NCBI GenBank assembly: GCA_019915135.1
Contig: JAHLMK010000001.1
Span: 6,014,001 to 6,078,000, forward strand
Source of the DNA: Strobilurus pachycystidiatus
Lineage: Eukaryota > Basidiomycota > Agaricomycetes > Agaricales > Physalacriaceae
Reading direction: 5' to 3'
Length of the DNA: 64,000 nt
Shown here: positions 35,318 through 45,401 of the stretch, one piece after another
Position numbering within the stretch: the stretch's first letter is position 1
How the letters are laid out: each line of letters opens with the position of its first letter
Translations under genes and position numbers: made by a program
The notes under the pieces: generated by a model
The model's input: only the letters and a program-made list of their open reading frames with translations
Database searches by the model: none
Told to the model about the DNA's origin: nothing

Positions 35318-36573
35318 GGTGGTGAGGAACAAGAGTCTGCGAGACAACATACCTGACGAAAATTTGCTGATACCGGCCGAATTCCCGCCATCCTTGGAGT
35401 TCCATTGTGCTTGGGAGTCTATTGATCCTGTCAATATCACGCTAGTTACCATTGTCTGCCAAAAGCATACCTTTGAACAGGTCGATCCTGACGCCTTGCA
35501 GGAGCCACGATGCACCTCGATCCTGCATCCGTGGGTGCCACAAAGCACGTCGATCCTGACGCCACGATCTTTTTCGCTTCAATACTTGTGCTAATCACAC
35601 CGAGTTCAGGTTCAATATATGCATATCAAATTAAGGTCCCACTAACGCCCAGAGCGATATCACGCCTCCCCTGTCCTAGAGCGTCAGTGACAAATGGTAC
35701 ATGCGCCACGAGATTAAGTCACAATCAGAGGGCAGGAAGGAATCTCCCCACGTCGAGAGCCCAGTCAGCAGGAAGCGGTTCCTCTGTTGCTTTGAAGAAC
35801 ATTGGGGTGACTGGATCCGCAATGTCGAAGAACGTCCTCCACCCGATTGTGACCCATTCGCAGGAGCTGCCATCAACAGCCAGTCGCTTGAAGTATGGCT
35901 GTTCATTGACTCCTATCGCGGCCAACTCAACTGCGTGATCTGCAAGTCGAGTGCGAGTGCTGTCCAGCTGGACAACAGTTCCTACTTTTTGGCCTCCCTA
36001 AGGACATTCATGAGAACAACGCGAAGGATTGAATGTGTTGCTGACATACAGGACGATAGAATATGAATATAGCGTGGCGCGTTCCCCTTTTCGGGCGCTT
36101 AACCCTACGTTTACGATGGAGGTGAAAGTGCTGAGGGATCTTCGTCTGGAAGCGTCCCGTCTATGAAAAATTAACGTGTGTGAAAGACTCGAGTGGCACA
36201 CTCACCCAGATCATCGTGAACGAAGAGGCGAAGGAGACGGTCAACCTACACGAAACTAGTCGTCAGAACTCCCCGTCTCTAGGCACCAGTAGCCAAAACA
36301 AGGGAAACCTACTTGCTTTGTCTTCCCATTGTTCTCCTTACGCGGGTAGGACTGCGAGCACAAGGCTCGCGCCATAGTCCTAAGATCCCTGCATGAGTAG
36401 ACCGAAACTAATAATCCGCAAGACGGGCAACTCACCTCGCAAACTTCCGATGCTCCATCTGTCCACTTGCCGGCACACAGGTGGGGCGAATTGTGAAAAG
36501 CGGTGTAATTTAAAAACGTATGGTAATACATGTGAGATATACGAGGTAGTAAGACAGTATGTTCGGTTCATGA
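35318..36573. other. Intergenic region with a possible gene fragment
   Basis: Apart from the minus-strand fragment at 35725-36000 (separate entry), no gene could be supported. It lies between two minus-strand genes that resemble repeated, lineage-specific families. Confidence 0.4.
35725..36000 (-). pseudogene. Possible orphan exon or gene fragment
   Basis: An open minus-strand stretch begins after a splice-acceptor-like CCTTAG. It encodes GQKVGTVVQLDSTRTRLAD, then YFKRLAVDGSSCEWVTIGW and WALDVGRFLPAL before a stop at 35725. The first part resembles a KOW-type segment, which would fit a remnant related to the neighbouring Spt5-like gene. No start codon or upstream exon was found. Confidence 0.3.
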
Positions 36574-39500
36574 TCAAATAGCATCTATTACCATTTTAGC
36601 ACTACCCTTTCGACTCTTTTCCCGTAGCGTCATGACCTCCTTGTCTGTCTCCTTCCAATTCGAAGCGCGCTCCAAGATGATGAGGTTCTCGTTAAGAACG
36701 GTGATGCGTATGTCGGTGATCTTGTCGGGCTTTCCGGGTCCTTGACGCTCAACAACGACGACTGTCCAAGCCGGCTTCTTCACTCCAGAGACCACCATGT
36801 CAACCCAGCGAATCGGTCGAACATATCTCCCAATGTTATCACCTCGAAAGACGAACCAACAGTGACCGTCAGCGGGCTTTGGTCCAGGATGCTTCAGCTG
36901 GATTTGACTGGGAACTAGTGCTTGAGCTAATCGCTTGCCCTTCAATATCCGATATACGCCGACTGCCCCGCTGCTTTGGCGTATTTGCTGGATCCTCGCG
37001 AGATGCTCTTTCACCTTGTCCTCCTTCCCCGAAGAACCATTACTCTTTCTAAGTTCGATTCCCTGGGTGGGGACGACGATCTTCAAGTTCTCGAGGTGGC
37101 GCTGCAGACACCACGCGACCTTGTCGTTGTAGGAGAGCGAAGAGGTGATGTTGATGCCCAGTTCTAAGCGATCTTCTAGAGTGATGCTCCAAGGTCCTTG
37201 CCCGGGAGGGACGTAGGGTGAAAACGACCTGCCAGTGTCCGATTCCTTTGGCTGGCCGAGTGCGCTACGGTAGACAGCATGATTCCTGGCGAGCTCCGCC
37301 TCGTAATAAGCCTGGTTGCCTCGGAATCCACTTTTGTGGTGAAGCGGACTGAGAGGAGCAACAATTCAAAGAGGCCAGAGTGTCCTGTGCGAGTGTCAGT
37401 CTACGTGAGTCTGGTGAGTGGAGAAGTAGTACTCACTCTGGATCAGAAACTTCCCCGTAGGCGTACCACTTCTCCAGAAGGCCTTCCTGAGCTCGCAGCA
37501 TATCAAAGCGAACGAGGATCTTCAGACCACTAGCGGTCTTGTCGTCCTTGATGACATCCTCAACTGTCCCGGTGCGTCCTTTGTATTCGCCCGTCGTAAC
37601 GATCACTGGGCGGCGAAACCAAGGAACGTTGCCAGTATACATCATCTCTGGACGAAAGGTGACCCGATTTGTGAACATGCCCTTGTCTGTATCGTACTCG
37701 AGGTTGTCATGGATAGAGTTGACGGGGGGTCGGTGTGGCTCTGGGCCAGCAGGGGGCGGTGGTGCGAGAGTGTACAAAGGCCGCCCAGTGAGACGCTCTG
37801 GCGGTTGAGTGTTACTGGTGATGTGAATGCAGTTGTTCTTGTGAACTTGAACGACCTATCGTAACATGAATTGACTTGGGAAGACGGACGAGCGTTGGGT
37901 ACATACCTCGGGTGAAATCTCTTTGGGATCTTCGCCGGTCCAGTAGATAAGAACCGTGATGTGTCGTTCTTGCCGACGCCGCCTGTCCTGATGTTCTCCT
38001 TGAGAGGGCTCTTTCCCCGCAGGACACGTCGCTATCACCCATCCATGAGAAATCCTCGTACTCCCATTCCATATGCCCACCTCCTGCCCCACCTCAAACA
38101 CGCGGACTAGATGCCTTCTCTCGATCTCCACGGCCCTCAACCCATCGTCAAGCGGCCGCACCGTTACGGATTGGGATAAGATGGTGCGCCCACCCGATTC
38201 ATGCAACGCATCCTGAGATGACAGGACCTCTCCTTTGAATCCGTTTCGAACATCCTCTACTATCTCGCCAGTCTCAAATATCCCACTTTCCGCTGGAGGT
38301 ATCGAGGAAAGAGCAGACCTCACTTCGGGATCTTCGCATTGCAGTAGTTGATTGTAGATGTGGGGAGGTGTGGATAGGGCGATGGTGATGTGCGACCGGC
38401 GGACCTGGATCAAAGCGAGATCGGCCACGAAAGCAGTACTGCCCGTCTCCTCGTAACGAACTACGGATTGATTGTTTTTGCTGACTGTCAGCTTTGAGCG
38501 GAGATCTGTAGTGAGAAGGTGGGGCGGATGTCGAGTACCAGGTGCAGCTGGTATACGGCGAGGTGTGAAGGTCCAATTTCGGTCGGTCGGGCGTTTACCA
38601 GACTGAGCATCGCGCTCTTCTTGTTCTGTAGGATCGCCATCGCCAACGAAAGTTCGCTGCCATCTGAAGGAGATCCGCGGCACGACTTTAACCGTGCACC
38701 AGGTGCTCTGGTGGTCCTTCTGGACCCAGCCAATATCACCGTCGTACTTTCCTCCTCGGATAGTGACCCAACAGCTGGTGAACTTTTCCCGTACACCTCA
38801 ACTGCTGCGCCATGCGCGTAAACGCTCAGCGGGAGATTGAAGAGGCTGCATCGATCGGAGGGAGAGACCGTATTTCGCGTGGCCAAGTTCGTCGACAAGG
38901 AGTTGCATGAGCGAATTCATCGAACCCCTAGAGGCAATGTAGATGGAGGGTTGGGAAGGAGTTTTTGGGCTGGGCCAGATGTCGATTATACCGTCTTCAG
39001 GACGAGCATCATGATGGAGGCGGCCGGCGATTGTCTGGGAGAGCGTGCTCCGCTGCTCTTGCCCGACGTCTGGGATATCTTCCGTCGTCCTGGAAGGATC
39101 TTCCTCGTGTTGGTAGGCCAAACGGGCGGTATGCTGCCAATCGCCATCTTTTCGTCGGGAAGGTGGGGGGTTACGTTTGAATTCGATGTTCTCCTTGATC
39201 AGTTTGGAGACTTCGGCGGAGGTTCGATACTGTTAACATAGTCAATGGTGCTGTTCCCAAATGAGATTATGGGAACATACGCGACATCTAATCCGCCAGA
39301 TGGTTATATCCTCGTCGGCCGCATCGTACACACGCGGATGGAGAGCAGAGTCCTCCTCCTCTTTCTCCTCCTCCTCAGCTTCTTCATCGGTGTGCCCATG
39401 GCCAATAGTTGAGCGTGAATTCTTATTGTTTTCGTCGTCGCGGGTAGTAGCAGCTGGGGCAAGAGACTCGAGCCAGGCATGAAAGTGCTTTTCTGACGTC

Positions 39501-39731
39501 CTTTCTATGGCGGCGAGTTCCTTTGGGGTGAGCCTGTGAGAGCTGGGAGAGTCGCTATGGATATCATGGTCTGAGCATCGAGTAGAATTAGATCTCGGGC
39601 ACGGTGTCGGTCGAGATCTGCTACGCACCTTCGAGCGTCGGATCTTCTTCTTCGTCATCCAGAATTTCGTCGTCGTCGGCGTCCTGGGCCTCTAGGGACA
39701 GGAACTGCTCTACCGCCGCCGCGTCGGGCAT
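36574..39731 (-). CDS. Spt5-like protein with NGN and KOW motifs
   Basis: Spt5 is the elongation factor that rides on RNA polymerase II. This product has the same layout but looks divergent. The ATG at 39731 starts an acidic N-terminus (MPDAAAVEQFLSLE then DDEILDDEEEDP). An NGN-like region begins with EDITIWRIRCR and continues to PSIYIASRGSMNSLMQLL. A first KOW motif reads WVTIRGGKYDGDIGWVQKDH, and a later one RRPVIVTTGEYKGRTGTVEDV. The C-terminal exons encode a folded domain (CWFVFRGDNIGRYVRPIRW) and stop at 36574, without the repeat-rich tail of canonical Spt5. At least six introns are needed. It is probably a lineage-specific paralogue rather than the essential factor, since it lies in a repeat-rich block. 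Confidence 0.65.
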
Positions 39732-40589
39732 GACCTGTCCTACTGATTTACTAATTAGCGCGTCTTGTCTTAATTATGATGACTTTGAATAAGATATCTT
39801 GACCGCACCAGGCGAGAGGGCGGGTATTTCGTGTATTGTATTCTAAGGTGTATTCTATGGCACTTACATCAGAAGGGCGGGGGACCAGCAGCGCCTGCGC
39901 CGGCACCTTCTTGAGGGCGGAAAGCAAGGTAGGAAAGCTTACATAAGTGCAAAGCTCGGCACGATACGGCGCGCTGCCTATCGTCCAAAGTGCATGGGTC
40001 ATGCACTGGGACGGACCCATGCACTTTGGACGATAGGCAGCGCGCCGTATCATGCCGAGCTTTGCACTTATGTAAGCTTTTCCATCTTGCCAGCGCACAT
40101 CGACGTAGGCCCCCATTATGGCTGGGGGGCGGAGCAGTGCGGCCACTCATGCGCACGGCGGCGGGGTCATTCATTATAGTGTAAAATTGAGCAAATTCTC
40201 GTAAGTTCCAGAGACAAAGAAAGCCCAAACGCCGCCACTAAAATCAAATTTGCAGGGAGAGTCCATGTCGGGACGATCACTTCCAGTCAAGGCATACGGG
40301 ATGCAGATTGGTGGGTCTTTAATGCGATTGGCCGCCCATTGCTGACTTGATTTCATCGCAGCCCTTCATTTCAATCAGTCTGCTTGTTCACAGGGATACG
40401 CAGGGGGCGTGGTCGCTGTGGCGCATATCAGGTACGTTCCAAATTCTTGCTTTGTCTTCATGGGCTCATCTAATTCCGGTATCGTTACAGGAATCCCTCC
40501 CTGGCTCATGTGTCTGCGCGCAATGCGGCTTTCAGGCCCGTCTTTTGGTCATATACGCCGCTCGACCCAACATCTCTGCGCCACTCAAA
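39732..40589. other. Divergent intergenic region containing a large hairpin
   Basis: Lies between the start of the Spt5-like gene and a small plus-strand gene. Its main feature is the inverted repeat at 39934-40080. The small frames found here are created by the two arms of that repeat and are not genes. Confidence 0.5.
39934..40080. repeat. Near-perfect inverted repeat (66-bp arms, 15-nt loop)
   Basis: The left arm is 39934-39999, the loop 40000-40014 and the right arm 40015-40080. The arms are complementary at 65 of 66 positions, with one G/A difference. Similarity continues weakly for about 15 more bases outward. Transcription would give a long RNA hairpin. No target-site duplication was recognised. 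It could be a foldback element, a recent palindromic duplication or a source of small RNA. Confidence 0.9.
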
Positions 40590-41097
40590 ATGCCCCAACT
40601 GGATCCTGACGCCACTTTCTCCCCCTCTCCTGACTCACGATTCGAAGAAGAAATTGATGAGTTGGAGGAGGATGATCCACATCGCGAACGTTATCTCGCT
40701 ATTCACGGCGATGTGGAGATTATCGATATCACGGCTGTTGTATGGTATCAGGTTCGTGCTCCTGACTTGGCATGCCATCGTTTCCTACTAATTTGACGTT
40801 CTCCAGTGGGGAGAAGATCCTAGCGTTGTGATGCTACTCGCTCACCTCCGGCCGGACGGAACAGCTTGTCTCAGCCTGTTCAGCAACATTGACCGTCTCC
40901 GAGCTTTGCCCATGAGCATTGGCTGTGCGCTCATGCGCTACGAAGTGGGATCTCAATCATGGGTTCCTTGTCCCTTTATCGTTCCCTTCACAGTCCATCC
41001 AAGTCGCTACCTTGCTCTTCGTGGCGAGCATATCACGTCCATCTTTCAATCAGAGTGGACTCTTTATTCTCGCGCGATTCTTTACGATAGTCCTTGA
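40590..41097 (+). CDS. Small uncharacterised protein A of the 40-45 kb group
   Basis: Two exons. The ATG at 40590 gives MPQLDPDATFSPSPDSRF followed by an acidic stretch (EEEIDELEEDD) and HGDVEIIDITAVVWYQ. An intron at about 40752-40806 joins to WGEDPSVVMLLAHLRPDGT and a C-terminal segment ending at 41097. No known domain. Its plan, a charged N-terminus and a compact beta-rich C-terminus, is similar to the two genes that follow, but sequence similarity to them is weak. Confidence 0.6.
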
Positions 41098-41606
41098 ATA
41101 ATGTCAAACATACGTTCGATTATGGCGTACTTACTTCCCCTCGAGCATTTGCATTACATCTCTGTCTTGACAATACTTGATATGTTATTTATGCATACCC
41201 ACGAACATTTTCAGCCTTAGCAATACTCGTTAAGTTATTTACGCATCCATACCTCATGCATACGTACCTTAAAACGGCTCTTCCCGCGTCCACGAAGCAA
41301 GGTCATCCCTGGAGTGGGGAGTAGCGGGCGGTCTAGAAACGTGGAACAATGGGCGGTAAGCTGTAAGTGCTCCTGTCGCAATTTTTCGCATCATTTCAAC
41401 GGATTTTCCAGTGATTCCTAAGCGCGCAGCCGACCGCCTAGGTAACCCGCTCCTTCGCTTGGGTGGAACAATGGGCGGGCTTCAAAATTGCCCTGCTTGA
41501 TGGTAAGTTTTCTATTATCCTGGTACTATCTATGTTTACGCTCAATACTTGCTATTAGTCTATAAAACCACGTTCAACGCTGACCTCAACATATCTCATT
41601 CCCACT
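41098..41606. promoter_or_regulatory. Spacer and promoter of small gene B
   Basis: No gene is seen. GTCTATAAAAC at 41558-41568 gives a TATA box 46 bp before the next ATG. The same 11-mer occurs before gene C (43040-43050). Confidence 0.5.
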
Positions 41607-42654
41607 ATGGTTGTCAAGCGCTCTTCCAAGCGTCTCTCAAGTCGATCTTCCTCTCCACTTTCGTCTTCATCGTCGTCCCCGGTCCGGACACCTCGGAAGA
41701 AGTCGACGTCGGTGAGATCGCCAGCCAAAAGTCCGACACGAGCAGCCATGTTGAAAGGCTACGACGACGATGTTCGCCGGGGGGCCGATGTAATTGCGGA
41801 CCCCGAGGTCTATCCCAGGGTGAGATGCCCCGAAGACCCCAAGTGCCGCCTCGAAAGTAGTGTCTATATTGGCGCAGGCCGAGGCTACATGCAGGGAGTG
41901 TCCTTCCACCATCAACCCGAGCGAGTCACCGACATCGGTCGGCAGCAGCTGCAGGTCAGGTTTTCGCGATGATTCTGTTCGAAAGTTCGTACTAAGAGTT
42001 ACATCAGTGTAAGACGCACGGTTTCCATGTTTGGGCGACCCCCAAGCGTACGGAGACTGCGATTCGCGCCAATACGGACATCATGCGGGGTCTGGAAGGA
42101 CGCGACTTCCTCCGTGCAACCAAGCGACGCTACACTGCCAGCCCCCCAAAGGCTTCCCGAACCCGTCGTTCCACTCGAAGGAATCCTCCTCCGTCGCCTC
42201 AACCTTCATCATCGTCATCGCCTCCTCGATCTTCTCCCACACCTGCGGGACCGTCTACGCCTACCGTCGCTCCGCCAATACAGCTCCGCCGCAAGTTTAG
42301 GATGGATGTCTTCGACTCTGTCGAATCCTATCTTTGGTATGATGTATGTGAACGGATCTCCTCATTTTCCATCGTGATTCTGACCTGCGCCCACAGGCCG
42401 CAAAAGAGCCAGCTCAAGTCATTTTGAAACTCACCGACAAGAACGAGGTTGTCCTCCAGAACAACCGCATCACCCTGGGCGAAGCTGGGTATGATTATGG
42501 TGTGGTTAGCCGCTTCCGTCCCGAGACTGGAGGCTGGGAGCCCACGGTGTTCGACAAGCCATTCGTCGTTGATCCCAATGTTACGTTGGCTTTGAAGGTC
42601 TCCGGTATTCGGACGCCCGTCAACTTCAAGGACCTTGTCAAGGAATTCTACTAG
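41607..42654 (+). CDS. Small uncharacterised protein B (Ser/Pro-rich)
   Basis: Three exons. The first starts MVVKRSSKRLSSRSSSP and contains a basic serine-rich segment, then VYPRVRCPEDPKCRLESSVY. After an intron ending near 42008 the protein continues CKTHGFHVWATPKRTETAI and a Pro/Ser-rich region. After an intron ending near 42395 it ends with VILKLTDKNEVVLQNNRI and a segment ending KDLVKEFY at 42654. The basic N-terminus suggests nuclear localisation. The C-terminal part is similar in layout to the next gene (VSNETEIDLCSPSNLIVL). No known domain. A TATA box precedes it. Confidence 0.6.
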
Positions 42655-43076
42655 ACTAGACTTGATCTCACTGCCTCCTAACATAGTTTCTGTCAGCTCC
42701 TTGCGATGCTCTTTACTTTTCTTACATTCAACCTTATGTTATTCTCTCTGTCTATCGTACTTTCATACCTACCCTACATTCCTATCTCTTACTGCCTAGT
42801 AGCGCTTACCGCCCAGCATTCTGTCTTTACACGTCTGCACTATCTATGATCGAGGGGTCTGAGACCGTAGTATCTCAAGTAACGAACAACGATTGTCTCC
42901 AGCCCTTACGCGGCCGATAGGTTTGCCCACAGACGAAAGGACGCTACACAGGGACATCTACGGAAGATAAACACACCTTGTGCGTATAACCTTCCGTCTT
43001 TGTGGGTTGAAGGACGTTAACAACATTTGTCACCAGGCTGTCTATAAAACTGGCCTCACGCATCCACTTTTTACCC
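42655..43076. promoter_or_regulatory. Spacer and promoter of small gene C
   Basis: Carries GTCTATAAAAC at 43040-43050, 34 bp before the next ATG (measured from the TATA). No coding signal otherwise. Confidence 0.45.
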
Positions 43077-43905
43077 ATGTCTACCTCGACCTCCTCGCTC
43101 ATCGAGGACGACGCTGTCTCCAAAGAAGACATCGATCTTCTCATTTGCGCGGGAGCCGCTGCTCTTGCTGGACCCAAACCCAAAGCGCAGCCATGTTGTG
43201 GAAACACCGAACCTTGCCTTGGTGTCGGCGTCAGAGTCTACTGGGGTATCAAGGGGGACAATGCGCCGGTGAGTCTGGATGACCCCGGTGCTGCGGACAT
43301 AGCCCGGTTCTACCAGAATGTAGGCATTCCATCCTGCAGCCCCTCGAACCAAGTTAATGCTTCCACAGTGTATCCTTCACGAAGAGCATCAATGGCTCAC
43401 GCCACGTCTTCCCAAGGAGAGGTTGTCGGCATCGAGTCTCATCTTAGACGGTCTCCGCCTACGCAAGCAAGCCAGGGACCGGGCTCAAGAAGAGCGCACC
43501 AAGTCCGTAACTCTACAGAAACGGAAACGATCGGACCCCACAACAATGGATGTGCTCCTGTGGCTGAAAGTACGTCCCGTCCCCTACACGAAAGCTGTAC
43601 GCTTTCTCACATATTGCGTTTTCTCACAGGATAAGCAACCTCCAGCCCGTCTTTCGTTGAAAGTCTCGAACGAGACGGAGATTGACCTGTGTTCGCCATC
43701 CAATCTCATTGTGCTCCGCAAAGTGGGAGCAACGAACAAATGGCTTTACTACTTCGACACGCGCATGGCTACCTGGCTTTCGCCGCAGAAAGATACGGTC
43801 CCCATTCGCAATCTAGCCGTTGTTTTGGCTCTCAAGGCCTGTGAGGTCGACAGATTGAACGGCTGGGAAGATTGTCTCGAGCAGATTTATCCTTCTAGAA
43901 ACTAG
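43077..43905 (+). CDS. Small uncharacterised protein C
   Basis: Three exons. Exon 1 starts MSTSTSSLIEDDAVSKED and includes PKAQPCCGNTEPCLGVGV and YWGIKGDNAPVSLDDPG, ending at an intron after ARFYQN. Exon 2 reads CILHEEHQWLTPRLPKER and a basic stretch with TLQKRKR. Exon 3 starts DKQPPARLSLKVSNETEID and includes KWLYYFDTRMATWLS, with the stop at 43905. The YYFDTRMATW segment resembles YFFDRRAKHW encoded at about 45330 next to the transposase, so this appears to be one member of a local family. Function unknown. Confidence 0.6.
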
Positions 43906-44324
43906 TATTTACCGCCGTTGCCTTCGGTCATACCAAATAATCATGTGTTTTACTGTAGGCCCGTGTGCCCAAGTCGGGAAAGCGACTTGCTTTGTGACGA
44001 ATAGGGCTAAAAGGGCCGCCTGTTTCATCTGTGTGCGTTCGTCTTTCCCTTATCTATTGACCTTCTCCTCGTCTCGCCGGTGATGATTACTCCTCCCACT
44101 GCCTTTCATCCTCTAACCAAACCTCGCAGTGTCGATTTGGGCTAGGTGATGAACGCTCTCGCCCATCAAGATACATGTCTTTTCGAAGATGCGATGTATT
44201 TCAAACATCTCGAGGGGAACGACTGGATGCATGGGGAAGGGATCGAAAACTTCTGGCCAGAGAGACGTACGGTACGGTAGTCATTTTGTCTCTGTAGACC
44301 TTTGCAGCTAATCGCGCATTGTAG
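43906..44324. other. Spacer with first copy of a duplicated flank
   Basis: Holds the first copy (43929-44006) of a direct repeat that recurs downstream of the CxC2 fragment. No gene was supported. A frame from 44149 might be an upstream exon of the next gene but has no motif. Confidence 0.4.
43929..44006 (+). repeat. Duplicated 3' flank, copy 1
   Basis: About 78 nt, starting CATACC and including CTGTAGGCCCGTGTGCCC, is repeated as 44859-44940 with several differences. Each copy lies downstream of a gene of this block, which points to a segmental tandem duplication. Confidence 0.65.
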
Positions 44325-44807
44325 ATGGAGAGCCGTACCAAAATGTCGGAGATCGTCTCTGTCAAGGACGACCACGACACCGACTCACTTTGCTCCTGTG
44401 GCAGTAACTTGGCTCGCCGCGTCCGGTGTGTCGACTGCTCACCTGCGGTCGGCCCCTGTTGCGCAGAGTGTTTCGTCGCTACACACAGGGATGGCCTTTG
44501 GCTGCATCGGGCGATGGTTAGAAACGAGGAAGGCTTCTTTGACAGACGCGATATCAGCCATTTTGAGTTCCAACCCCAACTTGGTCACGCTGGTGGTGAT
44601 TGCCCAGCACCGCTCCCCCCATTGCACCTGGAAGTTATCAATGTGGACGGTGTACACGAAATAGATGTGAAACTATGTGGGTGTCAGGGTGAGACAGAGG
44701 ACATACAGCTAGGGCGCGCTGGCTTAGTTTGCACAGACATAGAATCAGGTGTCGCTGTTACCAAGACCGTCGTTTTCTACTTGAACCAACCTAGATTACC
44801 TTTGTAA
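44325..44807 (+). CDS. Truncated CxC2 cysteine-cluster protein (KDZ transposase remnant)
   Basis: An open frame of 160 codons carries the complete CxC2 cluster known from KDZ transposases: LCSCGSNLARRVRCVDC, then CCAECF, HFEFQPQLGHAGGDCP, a GVHEIDVKLCGC ending, and LGRAGLVC. The order and spacing match the cluster of the long transposase gene downstream (CPCGRGNRRTVRCGDC). It stops at 44807 with no transposase core, so it is a cut-off copy. It might still make a small zinc-binding protein. It could act as a repressor of the full-length element, but that is speculation. Confidence 0.7.
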   Translation: MESRTKMSEIVSVKDDHDTDSLCSCGSNLARRVRCVDCSPAVGPCCAECFVATHRDGLWLHRAMVRNEEGFFDRRDISHFEFQPQLGHAGGDCPAPLPPLHLEVINVDGVHEIDVKLCGCQGETEDIQLGRAGLVCTDIESGVAVTKTVVFYLNQPRLPL

Positions 44808-44858
44808 ACCAGTATGAATATCTAGCGAAAGTAGGACCGCCCCATCGTGTCCCCGTAT

Positions 44859-44940
44859 CATACCCAGAATGATCAAGTGTTTCTGCCGTAGGCCCGAGTG
44901 CCCCCGTAAGGAAATGGTCTTGCTTTGTGGTCGGAAGGAT
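44859..44940 (+). repeat. Duplicated 3' flank, copy 2
   Basis: Second copy of the repeat at 43929-44006. It lies directly between the CxC2 fragment and the next small-gene remnant. Confidence 0.65.
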
Positions 44941-44982
44941 AAGTACGGATAACGAGGGTGAGTCGCCGTCTCCTTCCCCGTC

Positions 44983-45390
44983 ATGCCAACCAAACCTGAC
45001 ACTCGAAATCGACAGCAAAAGCAAGACGACGAAGAGGCCGAGCTCACTCGGCTCAAGACTTCGGGGGCCATTCAAACACTACAGTCTGTTCAACCACAGC
45101 CCGTTACCAATTGACTTCGGCGCATCAACGCCCTCGGCATCTCCTCCATCGAAGAGCACGTCGTTCAACCGCAAGCGATACCAGCTTTTCTTCCTCGCCC
45201 TCGCGCCAAAGCACCCGGTGAGGCCCCGCCACCAGAGATCGATCCCGACGAGGAGGATGACGACGAAGAAGAGGTTGAGACGCAGGGCAAGACGCAGGTG
45301 CGAGTCATCCTTTGTTGGAAGGACACCTGCTCATACTTCTTCGACAGACGCGCAAAACACTGGAAGCTTTCGTGGACATCAAACTTGATT
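44983..45390 (+). pseudogene. Small gene E, relative of gene C, interrupted by a stop
   Basis: From an ATG at 44983 (MPTKPDTRNRQQKQDDEEAE) the frame is open to a TGA at 45112-45114. It then continues in the same frame with LRRINALGISSIEEHVV, an acidic run (DPDEEDDDEEE) and VRVILCWKDTCSYFFDRR. The protein-like composition on both sides of the stop suggests one gene with a nonsense mutation. The YFFDRRAKHW segment resembles YYFDTRMATW of gene C. The frame ends just before the CxC2 start of the transposase. An alternative is that this is the 5' part of the transposase gene. Confidence 0.5.
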
Positions 45391-45401
45391 TGCACGACCT
45401 C

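Noticed and set aside
39869..40228. Two opposite-strand frames with matching protein segments (HDPCTLDDRQRAVSCRALH)
   Set aside because: The match is produced by the inverted repeat at 39934-40080, not by two related genes.
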